A stretch of 64,000 bases of DNA from Candidatus Iainarchaeum sp. (GTDB taxonomy: Archaea > Iainarchaeota > Iainarchaeia > Iainarchaeales > UBA10219), in assembly GCA_018304425.1 (NCBI GenBank), contig JAGVWE010000002.1:124001-188000 (forward strand), in the 5' to 3' direction. The notes beneath the pieces are model-generated. The model did no database searches and was not told the DNA's origin. It worked only from the letters and a program-made list of their open reading frames with translations. Made by a program: the position numbers and the translations under genes. Below are positions 31,928-41,666 of this stretch, in pieces. Numbering within the stretch: position 1 is the stretch's first letter; every line of letters begins with the position of its first letter.

Positions 31928-34600
31928 ATGCCCGCGAACTGGTATTCATTGGATGCCGCACAGGCCTTGCGGGAACTGGGTTCCCAGGAGAAGGGGTTGA
32001 GCGAGGCCGAGGCCGTGGAGCGCCTCCAGAAGTTTGGCTATAACCGGCTGGCGGCTGGCAAGCGCACCACGGCCCTGGAAATGTTCGTGGCCCAGTTCAA
32101 TAACTTCCTGGTCTTAATCCTGATTGCGGCCGGCGGGGTGTCCTTTTTCTTGGGCGATGAAGTGGACGCCATCGCCATTTTCGCCATCGTGGTGTTGAAC
32201 GCGGTGTTCGGGTTCGTGCAGGAGTTCAAGGCCGAGAAGGCCATGGAGGCCTTGAAGAAGATGACGGCCTTGCACGCCAAGGTCGTGCGGGACGGGATTC
32301 CCCGGGAAATCGATGCCGCCGAGCTGGTGCCGGGAGACCTGGTGTTGTTGGATGAGGGTTCCAAGTTTCCGGCTGATTTGCGCTTGATTGAATCGGTTAA
32401 CCTCAAAGTGGATGAAGCGCTGTTGACCGGGGAAAGCAACCCCGTGACCAAGACCGCGGAGTCCCTGGACGGAAAGAGAGTGCTGGCCGACCAGAAGAAC
32501 ATGGGGTTCATGAACACGATTGTTACGTATGGCCGCGGGAAGGGGCTGGTCATTGGCACGGGCATGCAGACCGAGTTCGGGAAAATCGCGGGCATCATCA
32601 AGGAAATAGAGGAAGAGGACACGCCCCTGAAGAAGAAGCTGAATGGGCTCGCCAAGCAACTGGGCTGGGGAACCATGGCCATCATCGCGGTGTTGTTCGC
32701 CATCGGCTTGTTCGAGGGCCGGCCGTGGCTGGAGATGTTCATCACCTCGGTTTCGCTGGGGGTTGCCGCCATCCCGGAAGGCCTGCCGGCCGTGATAACG
32801 ATTACGCTGGCCTTGGGCGTGCAGCAGATGGCGAAAGCCAATGCCCTCGTGCGGAGGATGCCGGCCGTGGAGGCGCTGGGCTCTGCGACCGTGATTTGCT
32901 CGGACAAGACGGGGACGCTGACGCGGAACGAGATGGTCGCGGAAAGGGTGTACGTCAACGGCCGGATGCTGGAAGTCAGCGGCACGGGCTATGAGCCGGA
33001 GGGAAAACTGTTGTTTGAAGGCAGGGAAGTCAGGCTGGGAGAGGACCGCGAGCTCACCGGCTTGCTGGAGGCCGCCAACAACTGCAATGACGCCTCGATT
33101 GCGGGCACGAATGGAACCATCAGCGCGGTGGGCGACCCCACGGAACTCGCCTTGATTGCGTTGGCGCGCAAGGGCGGCGCGAAGGAAAAGATGTCCCGCT
33201 TGGACGAGGTTCCCTTTTCCTCGGAACGAAAAATGATGACCACCGTGCACGCCGTGAACGGGAAGACCCTGGCCTACAGCAAGGGCGCCTTGGAGCGGAT
33301 GCTGGAGGCCTGTGACCGCGTCAGCGAGCGGGGAAGCGTGAAGCCATTGACCGCGGAGAAGAGGCAGGCCCTCACCCTGGTCGGCAACCAACTGGCGGAA
33401 CAGGCCTACCGCGTGCTGGGCCTGGCGTTCAAGGAATTGGACCAGGGCACGGGCAGCGAAGCCTATGAAAGGGGCCTGGTCTTCCTAGGCTTGGTGGGGT
33501 TGCGGGATCCGCCCCGCGAGGAAGTCGTGGAAGCCATTGCCTTGTGCCATAGTGCGGGCATCAAGGTGAAAATCATCACGGGCGACAACGCGTTGACCGC
33601 GAAAGCCATCGGGGAAAAGATTGGCTTGCCCTCACCCCAGGTGTTCACGGGCAACGACCTGGATGCCTTGGACGAGCAGGGCTTCCGGGAAGCCGTGAAA
33701 GCGGCCAGCATCTTTGCACGCGTGAACCCCGAGCACAAGTTCAGGATCGTGAAGGCCTTGAAGGAAATGGGGGAAATCGTGGCGGTCACGGGAGATGGGG
33801 TCAACGATGCCCCGGCCTTGAAGCAGTCGGACATCGGCATTGCCATGGGCATCAAGGGAACCGACGTGACGAAAGAGGCATCCGATATCGTGTTGCGCGA
33901 CGACAACTTTGCCACCATCGTGAAGGCCGTGAAAGAGGGGCGAAGGATTTACGCCAACATCCGTTCGTTCATCCGCTACCTTTTGGCGGCCAACATCACC
34001 GAGGTCTTGATTGTCGCGATTGCCACGACGGCCGCGCTGCCGCTGCCATTGAGCGCCATCCAGCTGCTGTGGATCAACCTGGTCACGGATGGCTTGCCGG
34101 CGCTGGCCCTGGGCGTGGAACCCGCCGAGCAGGACCTCATGCGGAGGAAGCCAGCCAACCCCAGGGCCAAGGTACTGCATGGCATGCTGCCCTTCATCGC
34201 CATCAGCGGCTTGCTGGGCACCGTGGCCGCCCTCGTGGGGTACGGGGAAGGCCTGGGGTTGCTGGGCCTGGGTTCGGGCCACGAGGGAGTCGAAAAAGCG
34301 CGGACCGTGGTGTTCACCATCGTGGTAATCTACGAGATGTTCCTGGTGTTCAACGCCCGCGGCGACGTGAAATCCATTTTCGAACTGCACCCCTTCTCCA
34401 ACAAGTGGCTGATGGCAGGGGTCGCGAGCGCGATTGGCTTGCAGTTCCTGGTCATCTACCATCCCCTGCTGCAGCCGTTCTTCAAGTCGGTGCCGCTTGA
34501 CTTGGAGGACTGGGGGGTCATCCTGGCCTGCTCGGCGCTGGCGTTCACCGTGCCGTACTTGAACCGGGGCTGGCGAAAGCTGCGGCATGGAAAGAAATAA
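31928..34600 (+). CDS. Cation-transporting P-type ATPase (Ca2+/PMCA-SERCA type)
   Basis: An 890-residue P2-type ATPase that pumps a cation, most likely Ca2+, out of the cell. Landmarks are the actuator LLTGESNPV (TGES loop, near residue 172), the transmembrane ion-site motif AAIPEGLPAV (near 282), the phosphorylation loop CSDKTGTLTRNEM (Asp near 326), KGALERMLEA in the nucleotide domain, VTGDGVNDAPALKQSD (hinge) and the M5-M6 region ANITEVLIVAIATTAALP and QLLWINLVTDG. An N-terminal cation-ATPase domain opens the protein. Length and motifs are complete. Specificity rests on family resemblance. Confidence 0.93.
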   Translation: MPANWYSLDAAQALRELGSQEKGLSEAEAVERLQKFGYNRLAAGKRTTALEMFVAQFNNFLVLILIAAGGVSFFLGDEVDAIAIFAIVVLNAVFGFVQEFKAEKAMEALKKMTALHAKVVRDGIPREIDAAELVPGDLVLLDEGSKFPADLRLIESVNLKVDEALLTGESNPVTKTAESLDGKRVLADQKNMGFMNTIVTYGRGKGLVIGTGMQTEFGKIAGIIKEIEEEDTPLKKKLNGLAKQLGWGTMAIIAVLFAIGLFEGRPWLEMFITSVSLGVAAIPEGLPAVITITLALGVQQMAKANALVRRMPAVEALGSATVICSDKTGTLTRNEMVAERVYVNGRMLEVSGTGYEPEGKLLFEGREVRLGEDRELTGLLEAANNCNDASIAGTNGTISAVGDPTELALIALARKGGAKEKMSRLDEVPFSSERKMMTTVHAVNGKTLAYSKGALERMLEACDRVSERGSVKPLTAEKRQALTLVGNQLAEQAYRVLGLAFKELDQGTGSEAYERGLVFLGLVGLRDPPREEVVEAIALCHSAGIKVKIITGDNALTAKAIGEKIGLPSPQVFTGNDLDALDEQGFREAVKAASIFARVNPEHKFRIVKALKEMGEIVAVTGDGVNDAPALKQSDIGIAMGIKGTDVTKEASDIVLRDDNFATIVKAVKEGRRIYANIRSFIRYLLAANITEVLIVAIATTAALPLPLSAIQLLWINLVTDGLPALALGVEPAEQDLMRRKPANPRAKVLHGMLPFIAISGLLGTVAALVGYGEGLGLLGLGSGHEGVEKARTVVFTIVVIYEMFLVFNARGDVKSIFELHPFSNKWLMAGVASAIGLQFLVIYHPLLQPFFKSVPLDLEDWGVILACSALAFTVPYLNRGWRKLRHGKK

Positions 34601-34617
34601 GGGCAAAAAAAGAGGAA

Positions 34618-35327
34618 TTACTGGCCACTGCTTTGGCGGCCTTTCCGCCTTCTGCGCAAAGCAGCGGCACCTGCGGCAGCCAAGCCAAGCCCAACGAGAT
34701 TCCCGGCAGCGGCTCCGGCAGCGCCTCCCACGTTACGAAAGCCGCGGGCCTGATCGGTTTCGGCCCTGCGATGCCAGTCCCTCGACAGCTGTGCGGTCTC
34801 ATCGGCCCATCGAATTGCCGGGTCGGCTTGCTCTACCCGCCTTATTTCCGCGTCCAGCCACAACCGCAAAGCATCCACGGGCCGCATCGTTCTATGGAAG
34901 GATTCAAGGTATTTCCCTGGATCGATTCCACGCGCACGCATGGCCTCATTTATTTTACGCTCAGTCCAGTCCTTGATTTCTCTATCCTGCCACTCCATCC
35001 GGATTCGATTCAACTTGGCCCATTCCGGGTTAGCGTTTCTGGCCCTCCCGGCCTCCTCACTTGTAACCCCCGCGGATCTGAATGCATGAAGTACGGGTTC
35101 CGTGGCAAGACGCTGGGAAGCATGTTTTCCTGCCTCCATTCCCCCACAGCACCCAAGAGACTCCCCATGGCGGCAGCCCCAACCAATGCCGCTGCCGCGC
35201 GTCCGCTGGCCGCGCGACGGGAACTGCGGGCCCGGCCGCTGAGCGACCTTGTCGCCGTCCTCACTCCTCTTCCAACGGCACTCACGGCTCTGCGCATGGA
35301 ACCGGGTCTCTTAGATGATGCACGCAT
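34618..35327 (-). CDS. Arg-rich orphan with one membrane segment, apparent frameshift
   Basis: Two overlapping frames appear to form one gene. From ATG 35327 a very Arg/Ser/Ala-rich start (MRRAVSAVGRGVRTATRSLS) leads to a hydrophobic segment AAAALVGAAAMGSLLGAV, and that frame runs to 35010. A second frame from about 35139 to 34618 is a natural-looking helical protein (DREIKDWTERKINEAMRARG, VDALRLWLDAEIRRVEQ) with a C-terminal Ala/Gly hydrophobic segment and RRRRKGRQ. The TATA box CTATATATAG (35348-35357) sits about 25 nt before ATG 35327 but not before the second frame. A single shift between about 35140 and 35200 would join them into about 235 residues. Function unknown. Confidence 0.5.
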
Positions 35328-35347
35328 GATAAAGAATTAGCCTTTCC

Positions 35348-35357
35348 CCTATATATA
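35348..35357 (-). promoter_or_regulatory. TATA box of the Arg-rich orphan
   Basis: CTATATATAG lies about 25 nt upstream of ATG 35327 on the minus strand, giving a leaderless transcript. Two direct copies of CCCTGCAAGG (35365-35374 and 35429-35438) lie just upstream of it and could be regulator sites or chance. Confidence 0.45.
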
Positions 35358-35451
35358 GCTTTTGCCCTGCAAGGAGCGGGATTCAGGTCACGAAAGCCGG
35401 GCACCGCAAGCACATCTACGAGCGGTAACCCTGCAAGGCGAGTTGGTTGCT

Positions 35452-35739
35452 TTAAAGGACGGCCAGCTTGCCTCTTTTGCCGGCGCTGACCTGGATTTTT
35501 CCCTTGTAAGCCGTGCACCAGCCCTCGGTTATCCGGATTTTGTTGCCTTCCTTGACCAGCCCGGTATCGTCGCCCCAGAGGCTCACGCTTACTTCCTGGC
35601 CTTCCGAGTCCTTGCCGGCCGCGTTGGCCACGGTGCCTTCGCCTCGCTCGGTGGCGAACCGCCTTGGTTCCCCAACCGTGGTAATCTCGAGTTCCATTTC
35701 CGGGATCGGCGTATTGGGCTTCAATTCCTTTACCAGCAT
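35452..35739 (-). CDS. Small OB-fold single-stranded DNA-binding protein (RPA-like)
   Basis: A 95-residue single OB fold. LEITTVGEPRRFATERGEG, then VSVSLWGDDTGLVKEGNKIRI and the final strand TAYKGKIQVSAGKRGKLAVL match the SOSS-B/RPA-like OB proteins of archaea (the E-V-x-x-x-G-E-P-R and L-W-G-D signatures). It would coat or sense single-stranded DNA in repair or replication. Unlike crenarchaeal SSB there is no long acidic tail. GGAGTGATGTG precedes the start codon, and TTTTATATTTTT is the TATA-like box at about 35793-35804. Confidence 0.85.
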   Translation of the reverse strand: MLVKELKPNTPIPEMELEITTVGEPRRFATERGEGTVANAAGKDSEGQEVSVSLWGDDTGLVKEGNKIRITEGWCTAYKGKIQVSAGKRGKLAVL

Positions 35740-35822
35740 TCACATCACTCCAAAACAGCGTTGAAAAAACAATTTACTGATTCTGGGTGGGAAAAATATA
35801 AAAACAAGGGGGTCAACGGCTT

Positions 35823-38800
35823 TCACTTGCGTTCCAAGGTGAACTCCAGCTGCAACGGCCCCGGGGGGGTCTTGGACTCCAAGGCAAACAGTTCCTCGGG
35901 CATGAAGCTGTTGGGTCTGAGCGTGGACGAGAGGTCTATGACGAGGGGCGAGCGTTCTTCCTGCAGGATGCCGCTTAACTCGGTTTCGCCAGCCCAACCA
36001 AAGCCAAAGCGCAAGTCGTTTCCCTCCAGGGGAAGAAAGCCCCGCCAACGCGCGTTCCGGCCAAAGACGTCCAGCAAGGGCTTGAACTCGGTTTTGCCGT
36101 CCGCGGACTTGACGAGCAGCCGCGCTTCCCTGACTCCCTTGAAGACGGAAAGGTCAGGCAGGGACTGGCCCAGGTTCTGCAGGGGAATGGTGGACTCGCC
36201 GTTGTAGAGGAACAACCGGTGGTCCAAGGCAACGAAGTCCATGGAGACATCGGCCGGACAGGCCCTGGAAAGCGGCAACACCACCGGTTTTTCCTCGATG
36301 GGTTGGCCGTTGGCCCAGGTATTTTTGGCTGGCGGTTGGCCTGGTTTTTGGGACCTGAAGAACACGAAAAAGTTCTTGTGCACCTCGTCGGCCAGGGTCT
36401 GCGCAGAGCGAACGAGGGCCGGCTGGCTGGCCGGGGCCTTGCTTAAGAGTTCGGTCACGCGGCTGGGCGAGGTTTTCACGTACAGGCTGGAGAAGTCCAG
36501 CCGCGGGTAAACACATAGTTCGTCCAGGGTGGGCGGTTCCTTGGAGGAAAGAGTCATGGGCAAGAAGAACTGCTTGTAAACCGAGCGAGCCATTGCGCCG
36601 ACCGCGTAATAGCCTGCGCGGAGGTTGGCGGCCTCTTCCCGGGTGAGCTTGAAGCTCTTTCTGGCGAACGCGTTTTCAAGGCTGGGCCGCGGCAGCCAAA
36701 CCGTCAACCGGTCGCCTTGCAGCGAGTACCGGGGTTGCTCGGCAGGGGTTACCGGCGGGGAAGGCATGCCGGTGCGGGGGTTGCCATACAAAATCCACTG
36801 CGATTCAATCCATTGCTTGCGGTAGCGCTCGGCGTCGTCGGCTGAAAACCGGTGGGAGTCAAAGGGCTCGTTGGGCAAGGGCGGCCTCGCGTATTGCCCC
36901 ACGGCGTTGAAGACCGTGAACTCCTGGGCGCCCAGGTAGTCGCTGGCAAAGCGGCCGAAAGGATAACCTGCCCCTGCATTGAAGAGGGCTGGCACCACTG
37001 GAACGCAGGACTCATAGCAGCCGAAGAAGTTGGCCAAGCCCTTTTGAAGGGCAACCTTGCCGAAGTCGTGGGCGGTCAGGCAGGCCTCGCAAAAGAACTG
37101 GCTATTGGAGGGGAACTCTGACAACTCGTCTTGGAGGAACGTCTTGCACGCCTTTTCGTCCATCTTTTGGCCGGGCACCGGCGTCGCGAACCCGCAGGTG
37201 TTGCCGTGGCTGTTCAGCAACGCGAACTGCGTGTTTTCCAGCAAGGGCCTCACCCATGCAGGGTCATAGTAGACGTTGACGGGCGCGGTTTGATTGGTTC
37301 GACGGGCCTGGCCTGCGAACTGCTGGTTTTCCAAGAGCATGGGTTCGAGGCCCGAGAACTGGAAGGCGGCTTCGATTTGCCCGCGGGTGATGGCTTGCAG
37401 GTCGGTTGAGCGATAGGTTTCGTCGGGCCACACCACGAAGGCATAGGAGAGATAGTTTTCGCTGCCGGGTTTCCGGTAGTCCGGGTCCCAGGGCAGGGCA
37501 TAGTAGTAGGCCATGTAGTTCCGGATTTTTTCGGCGTCGTCGAAGGGAAGCCTTCCCACCGCGAGTTCCTCGTCCGCCGAGTCATCGAGGTTCGCGAAGA
37601 AGTGGTCCAACACGAGTTTGCCGGGTGCAAAGAGTGGCTTGCCGCCATCCCTGGATTTTGCCTGCGCTTTCAAGGGGTCCAAGGGGATGACTCCCGTGGA
37701 GTCCAGGATGGGAATCGAGGACTCGTCTCCAACGATGAAGAGGTAACGGAGGGGCTGCTCACTTGGGTTGCCGTCGTTCAAGCCCATCAAGGTCCGGCGG
37801 ACGATCTGCAATCCATAGGCGGTGGAAAAGTTTTGGGCCACGGCTTCCGAGGAGTACCAGCCCTCTCGGCGCGCGATTTCCTGCGCGGCCGCTTTGGCCT
37901 CCCAGGACAGGGCGGAGGAGAACAGGACCACGCCGGGCTGGTTGCGGATGACGCGCACGTCAAAGGTTTTGTTGCTGGCCCCGGAAGTCCAGTGGAAGGG
38001 CAGGGTCACGCGGAAAACATCTTCGGGCAGGGCCTTGAAAGAAGAAAACGAGTCCAAGAACTTCGAGTAATCGGTTGTTACCTTGAGCCGGACCTTTCCC
38101 GCGTCGGGGTCTTCAATGGTCGCCTGCATGGAGAGGACTTCGCCGCGGCGGTTGCCCGGAGACCTTGCATCCAGGCCCCTGAATTGGACCAGTAAAGGGT
38201 CCGCCGAAGTCAGGGTGAGTTCGTTGGCTTTCTGGTTGCGCACTCCAAAAGCGAGTTTCTTGTCCTTGCCCGGGGGGATGATGTACGTGCGTTCGAACAC
38301 GGCCACGGGCTTGCGGGGCGTGACCCCGACGAGAATTTCCCGTAACCCGGTTTCGGCTTCCTTCAAGGCAGGAGGAACGCTTTTCGTGAAAACGAGCAGC
38401 AAGGGCTCGCCAATCCTTGAACCGTCCACGCGTTCAATGAAGACCTGGACTTTTCGTTCGCCCTGGAAGTAGAGGGCTTCCAGGTTGGCTTTGGTGAACG
38501 GAAGGGTAACCGGGCCTGGGTTCCAAGCGCTTAACGGGCTCTCCGACCACGGCTTTTCCTCTCCCATGCGGCGGATGACCATCTTTCCCTGGAATGGCTT
38601 GACGTTCGCTGAAACGATCCAACGGAGGAACAAGTCTGCTTCTCCTGCCTCGGACAAGTCAATGGTTGCCTTGGGTTCTCCGAGGAACACGTCCTCGGGA
38701 AGCTCGGCCGGGATTTTCTCGGTGGGGCTGGGCTTTAGCCAGTAGAGATCCTGGACGCCCTGCACGGAAAAGACGGGGCCATTGTCATAGGTTTTCTGGG

Positions 38801-40574
38801 TGCGCTTGTTTTTGACGACAAGCTGGAATTCGCCGTTCCCGAAAAGGCTCAAGAGCACCGCCTTGTTGAGGACGAACGTCGCTTCCGCGCCGGGTTGCAC
38901 CTGGCCACGCAATGAAAGGGGTTGAATGAGTTCCCCCGGCTGGCCGCGCTCACGCCGGTAGAAACCCAGTTCAAAGTCTGCAGGCGAGACATTAAAGCGA
39001 ACCGTGAAGGGCTGGGCAACGCTCTCCGGTTTTGCCGCGTCAACCCATGTTGGGGCAGCGCGCCATTCCACGTCATCCGGCTTTTTCTTGGGACTGTTCC
39101 TCACCTCGAAGGAAGCGCGCCCGGAAAGGTATCTCTGCGTGGTGGCGTTGAAAATCGCGAGTTCATGGGCGCCGTCGAACAACCCCTGCACCGCTTCCCT
39201 GGGGAGGCGGAGTTCACCCGCCCGCATGCCTTGCAGGTCCTGGTCAAGCAACACCTCTCCCTGGGCGTCAAGGATGCGGACATGGACCAGGTCGCCGGCC
39301 GCAGCACCGGCTTTCACTTCAAAGGCAAAGGCCCCGCTTTCCTTGCCCATGGTTTTAAAGTCGATGACGGAAGTCTTTGGCGTCCACTGGACGTCCAACG
39401 CGCTGGGCTCTTCTCCGGGGCCCGGCTTGGGGGGCTGAACCGGCTCCTGGGGGGGCGCGGCCTTGGGGCCTTCCTGGGCGCCGGGTGGAGCAGGCCCCGG
39501 TTCTTGTCCGGCATTGGTTGGGTCGTCGTCGAAGAACAAGAGCGTGAACGGGGAGTCCAGCACTTTGCCTCCTTCCCGGCCCCACACCAGGTAAAAGCGG
39601 TAGGGCTTGTTGACTTCCAAGCGCAGGGTCGGCGTGGCAACGGGTTCCTTTCCATTTCCCCAGAGCACCAGCATGGCTTCGACGAAGGAACCCTTCCGCT
39701 CAAACTGCTTGACGGTTACGGAGAAGTTGTAGGCTTTGCCTTCCCCTCGCTTGGCGTCCATGAAGGGGGAAGCCCATTGAAAGGCAGCGCGTTGCGTGCC
39801 TGGTTGCTGGTCGGCCGGGAGCAAGCCCAAGAACATGGCTTCAGCAGGCGGTGAAGGGGGGCGAGGCATTTGAATGTGGTAGACCATGTTGGTGTAATAT
39901 AATGGGTCCCCGAACCTTGGAACCGGTAGCCCTTCGTCGACGTCAATGGCCATCTTCATGGGTTCGACCACTGCAGGCGCCTTCTCTATCGGCCACTTGT
40001 CAATTTTCCCCACCGGGATTTCGCTTCCATAAAAGGAGTAGTCCTTGAATTGCATCACGCCATGCGGCGGAGTGAACCGCACCCTGCCCTCGAGGGTGTT
40101 CGAGGAATCCAATGCAAAGGGCCCCAGCATGTCCGGCTCCAGCAACGCCTTCAATTCGGCACCCGAAAGAGTCACGCGACCCGAGCGCGCGCCGCCAAAA
40201 TGGTAACTCGCCAAAACACGCTCGCCAAATCCCAGGCGCTTGTGCGCATACTCCAGGTTGAACACCAGGTCATCCGCTGCCGCATTCTTGAGCCTGAACT
40301 CGAAGTCGTACTTCGCCTGCCCGCTGAAGTCATCGATGCGTTTCGGGTACTTCACCCATTCCACGACTGGCTCGGGGGGAACGGGAACCGGGGGCGGCGC
40401 CTGCTGGGGGAAGAAGCCGGCCAACACGTTTTGGATGGCAAACAACACCCCGGAAAACGGGCTCAACGGTTGAACCGTGATGCCAGGCGAGGGTGCGCCG
40501 GCGGCCAAGGGCACGACCAGGAGCAAAACCAACCAGGAGGCCCATAGCTTGGCCCTACCGCCCTGCAAAGCCAT
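35823..40574 (-). CDS. Giant secreted gingipain/caspase-like cysteine peptidase
   Basis: A 1583-residue secreted protein. A signal peptide (WASWLVLLLVVPLAAGA) is followed by a Pro-rich linker and several repeated beta-sandwich-like domains up to about residue 920. A peptidase C25 (gingipain) region then spans about residues 930-1310. PLRYLFIVGDESSIP is the C25 strand, ALLNSHGNTCGF holds the catalytic His (near 1121), and NSQFFCEACLTAHDF the candidate catalytic Cys (near 1162), in the clan CD His-then-Cys order. A C-terminal domain of about 250 residues follows with no membrane anchor. TATA ACTATTTATAG lies about 28 nt upstream. Its substrate may be surface proteins. Confidence 0.82.
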   Translation of the reverse strand: MALQGGRAKLWASWLVLLLVVPLAAGAPSPGITVQPLSPFSGVLFAIQNVLAGFFPQQAPPPVPVPPEPVVEWVKYPKRIDDFSGQAKYDFEFRLKNAAADDLVFNLEYAHKRLGFGERVLASYHFGGARSGRVTLSGAELKALLEPDMLGPFALDSSNTLEGRVRFTPPHGVMQFKDYSFYGSEIPVGKIDKWPIEKAPAVVEPMKMAIDVDEGLPVPRFGDPLYYTNMVYHIQMPRPPSPPAEAMFLGLLPADQQPGTQRAAFQWASPFMDAKRGEGKAYNFSVTVKQFERKGSFVEAMLVLWGNGKEPVATPTLRLEVNKPYRFYLVWGREGGKVLDSPFTLLFFDDDPTNAGQEPGPAPPGAQEGPKAAPPQEPVQPPKPGPGEEPSALDVQWTPKTSVIDFKTMGKESGAFAFEVKAGAAAGDLVHVRILDAQGEVLLDQDLQGMRAGELRLPREAVQGLFDGAHELAIFNATTQRYLSGRASFEVRNSPKKKPDDVEWRAAPTWVDAAKPESVAQPFTVRFNVSPADFELGFYRRERGQPGELIQPLSLRGQVQPGAEATFVLNKAVLLSLFGNGEFQLVVKNKRTQKTYDNGPVFSVQGVQDLYWLKPSPTEKIPAELPEDVFLGEPKATIDLSEAGEADLFLRWIVSANVKPFQGKMVIRRMGEEKPWSESPLSAWNPGPVTLPFTKANLEALYFQGERKVQVFIERVDGSRIGEPLLLVFTKSVPPALKEAETGLREILVGVTPRKPVAVFERTYIIPPGKDKKLAFGVRNQKANELTLTSADPLLVQFRGLDARSPGNRRGEVLSMQATIEDPDAGKVRLKVTTDYSKFLDSFSSFKALPEDVFRVTLPFHWTSGASNKTFDVRVIRNQPGVVLFSSALSWEAKAAAQEIARREGWYSSEAVAQNFSTAYGLQIVRRTLMGLNDGNPSEQPLRYLFIVGDESSIPILDSTGVIPLDPLKAQAKSRDGGKPLFAPGKLVLDHFFANLDDSADEELAVGRLPFDDAEKIRNYMAYYYALPWDPDYRKPGSENYLSYAFVVWPDETYRSTDLQAITRGQIEAAFQFSGLEPMLLENQQFAGQARRTNQTAPVNVYYDPAWVRPLLENTQFALLNSHGNTCGFATPVPGQKMDEKACKTFLQDELSEFPSNSQFFCEACLTAHDFGKVALQKGLANFFGCYESCVPVVPALFNAGAGYPFGRFASDYLGAQEFTVFNAVGQYARPPLPNEPFDSHRFSADDAERYRKQWIESQWILYGNPRTGMPSPPVTPAEQPRYSLQGDRLTVWLPRPSLENAFARKSFKLTREEAANLRAGYYAVGAMARSVYKQFFLPMTLSSKEPPTLDELCVYPRLDFSSLYVKTSPSRVTELLSKAPASQPALVRSAQTLADEVHKNFFVFFRSQKPGQPPAKNTWANGQPIEEKPVVLPLSRACPADVSMDFVALDHRLFLYNGESTIPLQNLGQSLPDLSVFKGVREARLLVKSADGKTEFKPLLDVFGRNARWRGFLPLEGNDLRFGFGWAGETELSGILQEERSPLVIDLSSTLRPNSFMPEELFALESKTPPGPLQLEFTLERK

Positions 40575-40604
40575 AATAGAATTGTTGGGTGGGACTATAA
40601 ATAG

Positions 40605-41645
40605 TTATGGTTTGGGGGGTTTTGCCTTGGCTTCCCTGGCTGCCTGGAGCATCTCCCGCTTGTAGTAGGTCAGCGGGTGCTTGACGCCACAGGAGGGCAG
40701 CGGGCAGAAGCCGTGGGCCTTGACCTTCTCGCAGTTGGGCGGCGAGTACTTGGTGCCGCCCTTTTGGCCGGCCAGGCGCTCGACCTGGTAACGGGTCACG
40801 CGCTCGTCGTAGTCGGGGGCGTGCTTGAACAAGTCCATGACGGCTTGCGCGGGCAAGCCAATCGCGAGGAGGAAGGTCGCGATGTCGAAGCGGCCGAAGT
40901 GCGGGACATCGACCCCGGAGAGGAGCTGGGAGTAGAGGTTGGCCATGCAGGGCGGGAATAAGCTTGGGTTGATTGTTCCCAGGGAACCTGCGCCGAATTC
41001 CGGGCCCGCGAACTTGAAGCGCGCGGTATCGAGTTGCGCGAGCAAGGCCTTGGCTTCTGCTTTGAGCTTGGCCGGAACGCCGTCAACGGAGACGGGGAGC
41101 GAGGCCAGGAGCTGCGTGAACGCGAGCCGGGACAGCAGGCGCGCGAAGTCGTTGCGCGTCAGGTAAATGACGCCCTTGGCGATGCGTTGGTTGGAGAGCT
41201 TCATGAAGTCCTCGGAGAAAGTCGTCTTCAGGTAATCGAACAAGGCGAGGCAGGCAAAGAAGGCCTTGCTCTCCGGGAGGCTGTACTTGACGTTGAACTC
41301 GGAGGCCAGGTCGAGCAGGGCCTCGTCGCGTTCGGCTTTGAGGGCCGAAAAATAGGTGTCGGAAAACGTTTTCGCGAACCGCTGATAGAACTCCTGGCGG
41401 TTCATCAACGAGACCAGGATTTTGGCGACGGGAAAGGCGAGGACTTCGGTGCGGAGAATGCTCTGCGAGTCCCGGATGCTGGGGGCGTACTTTCCCTTGA
41501 TGCAGCCGGCCACCATTTCCCTGGCCCGGACCATCACTTCTTCGGGCAGGTCTTCTAGGCCGAGGTTGGCTTCCTTGACCACGCGCCGGGCCAGCGAAGT
41601 GAACGGATAGCGTTGCGCGAACTGGAGTTCCTGCAGGGAGAGCAT
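40605..41645 (-). CDS. priL: DNA primase regulatory subunit PriL
   Basis: A 346-residue PriL, the iron-sulfur subunit of archaeal primase. The N-terminal helical part includes FQRYPFTSLARR-like residues (near 10). The four [4Fe-4S] ligands appear as LFPPCMANL (near residue 235), SPPNCEKVKAHGFCPLPSC (near 303-322), followed by GVKHPLTYYKREM, the conserved C-terminal signature. The gene lies 21 nt downstream of a PCNA gene and upstream of the giant peptidase, which has its own promoter. Its catalytic partner PriS is 11 kb away. Confidence 0.93.
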   Translation of the reverse strand: MLSLQELQFAQRYPFTSLARRVVKEANLGLEDLPEEVMVRAREMVAGCIKGKYAPSIRDSQSILRTEVLAFPVAKILVSLMNRQEFYQRFAKTFSDTYFSALKAERDEALLDLASEFNVKYSLPESKAFFACLALFDYLKTTFSEDFMKLSNQRIAKGVIYLTRNDFARLLSRLAFTQLLASLPVSVDGVPAKLKAEAKALLAQLDTARFKFAGPEFGAGSLGTINPSLFPPCMANLYSQLLSGVDVPHFGRFDIATFLLAIGLPAQAVMDLFKHAPDYDERVTRYQVERLAGQKGGTKYSPPNCEKVKAHGFCPLPSCGVKHPLTYYKREMLQAAREAKAKPPKP

Positions 41646-41666
41646 AGGAATGGCTTGATGCGACGC

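Noticed and set aside
35365-35438. Two copies of CCCTGCAAGG as an attachment site
   Set aside because: The copies are 10 bp and 54 bp apart with no integrase or tRNA nearby, so chance or a regulator site is more likely.
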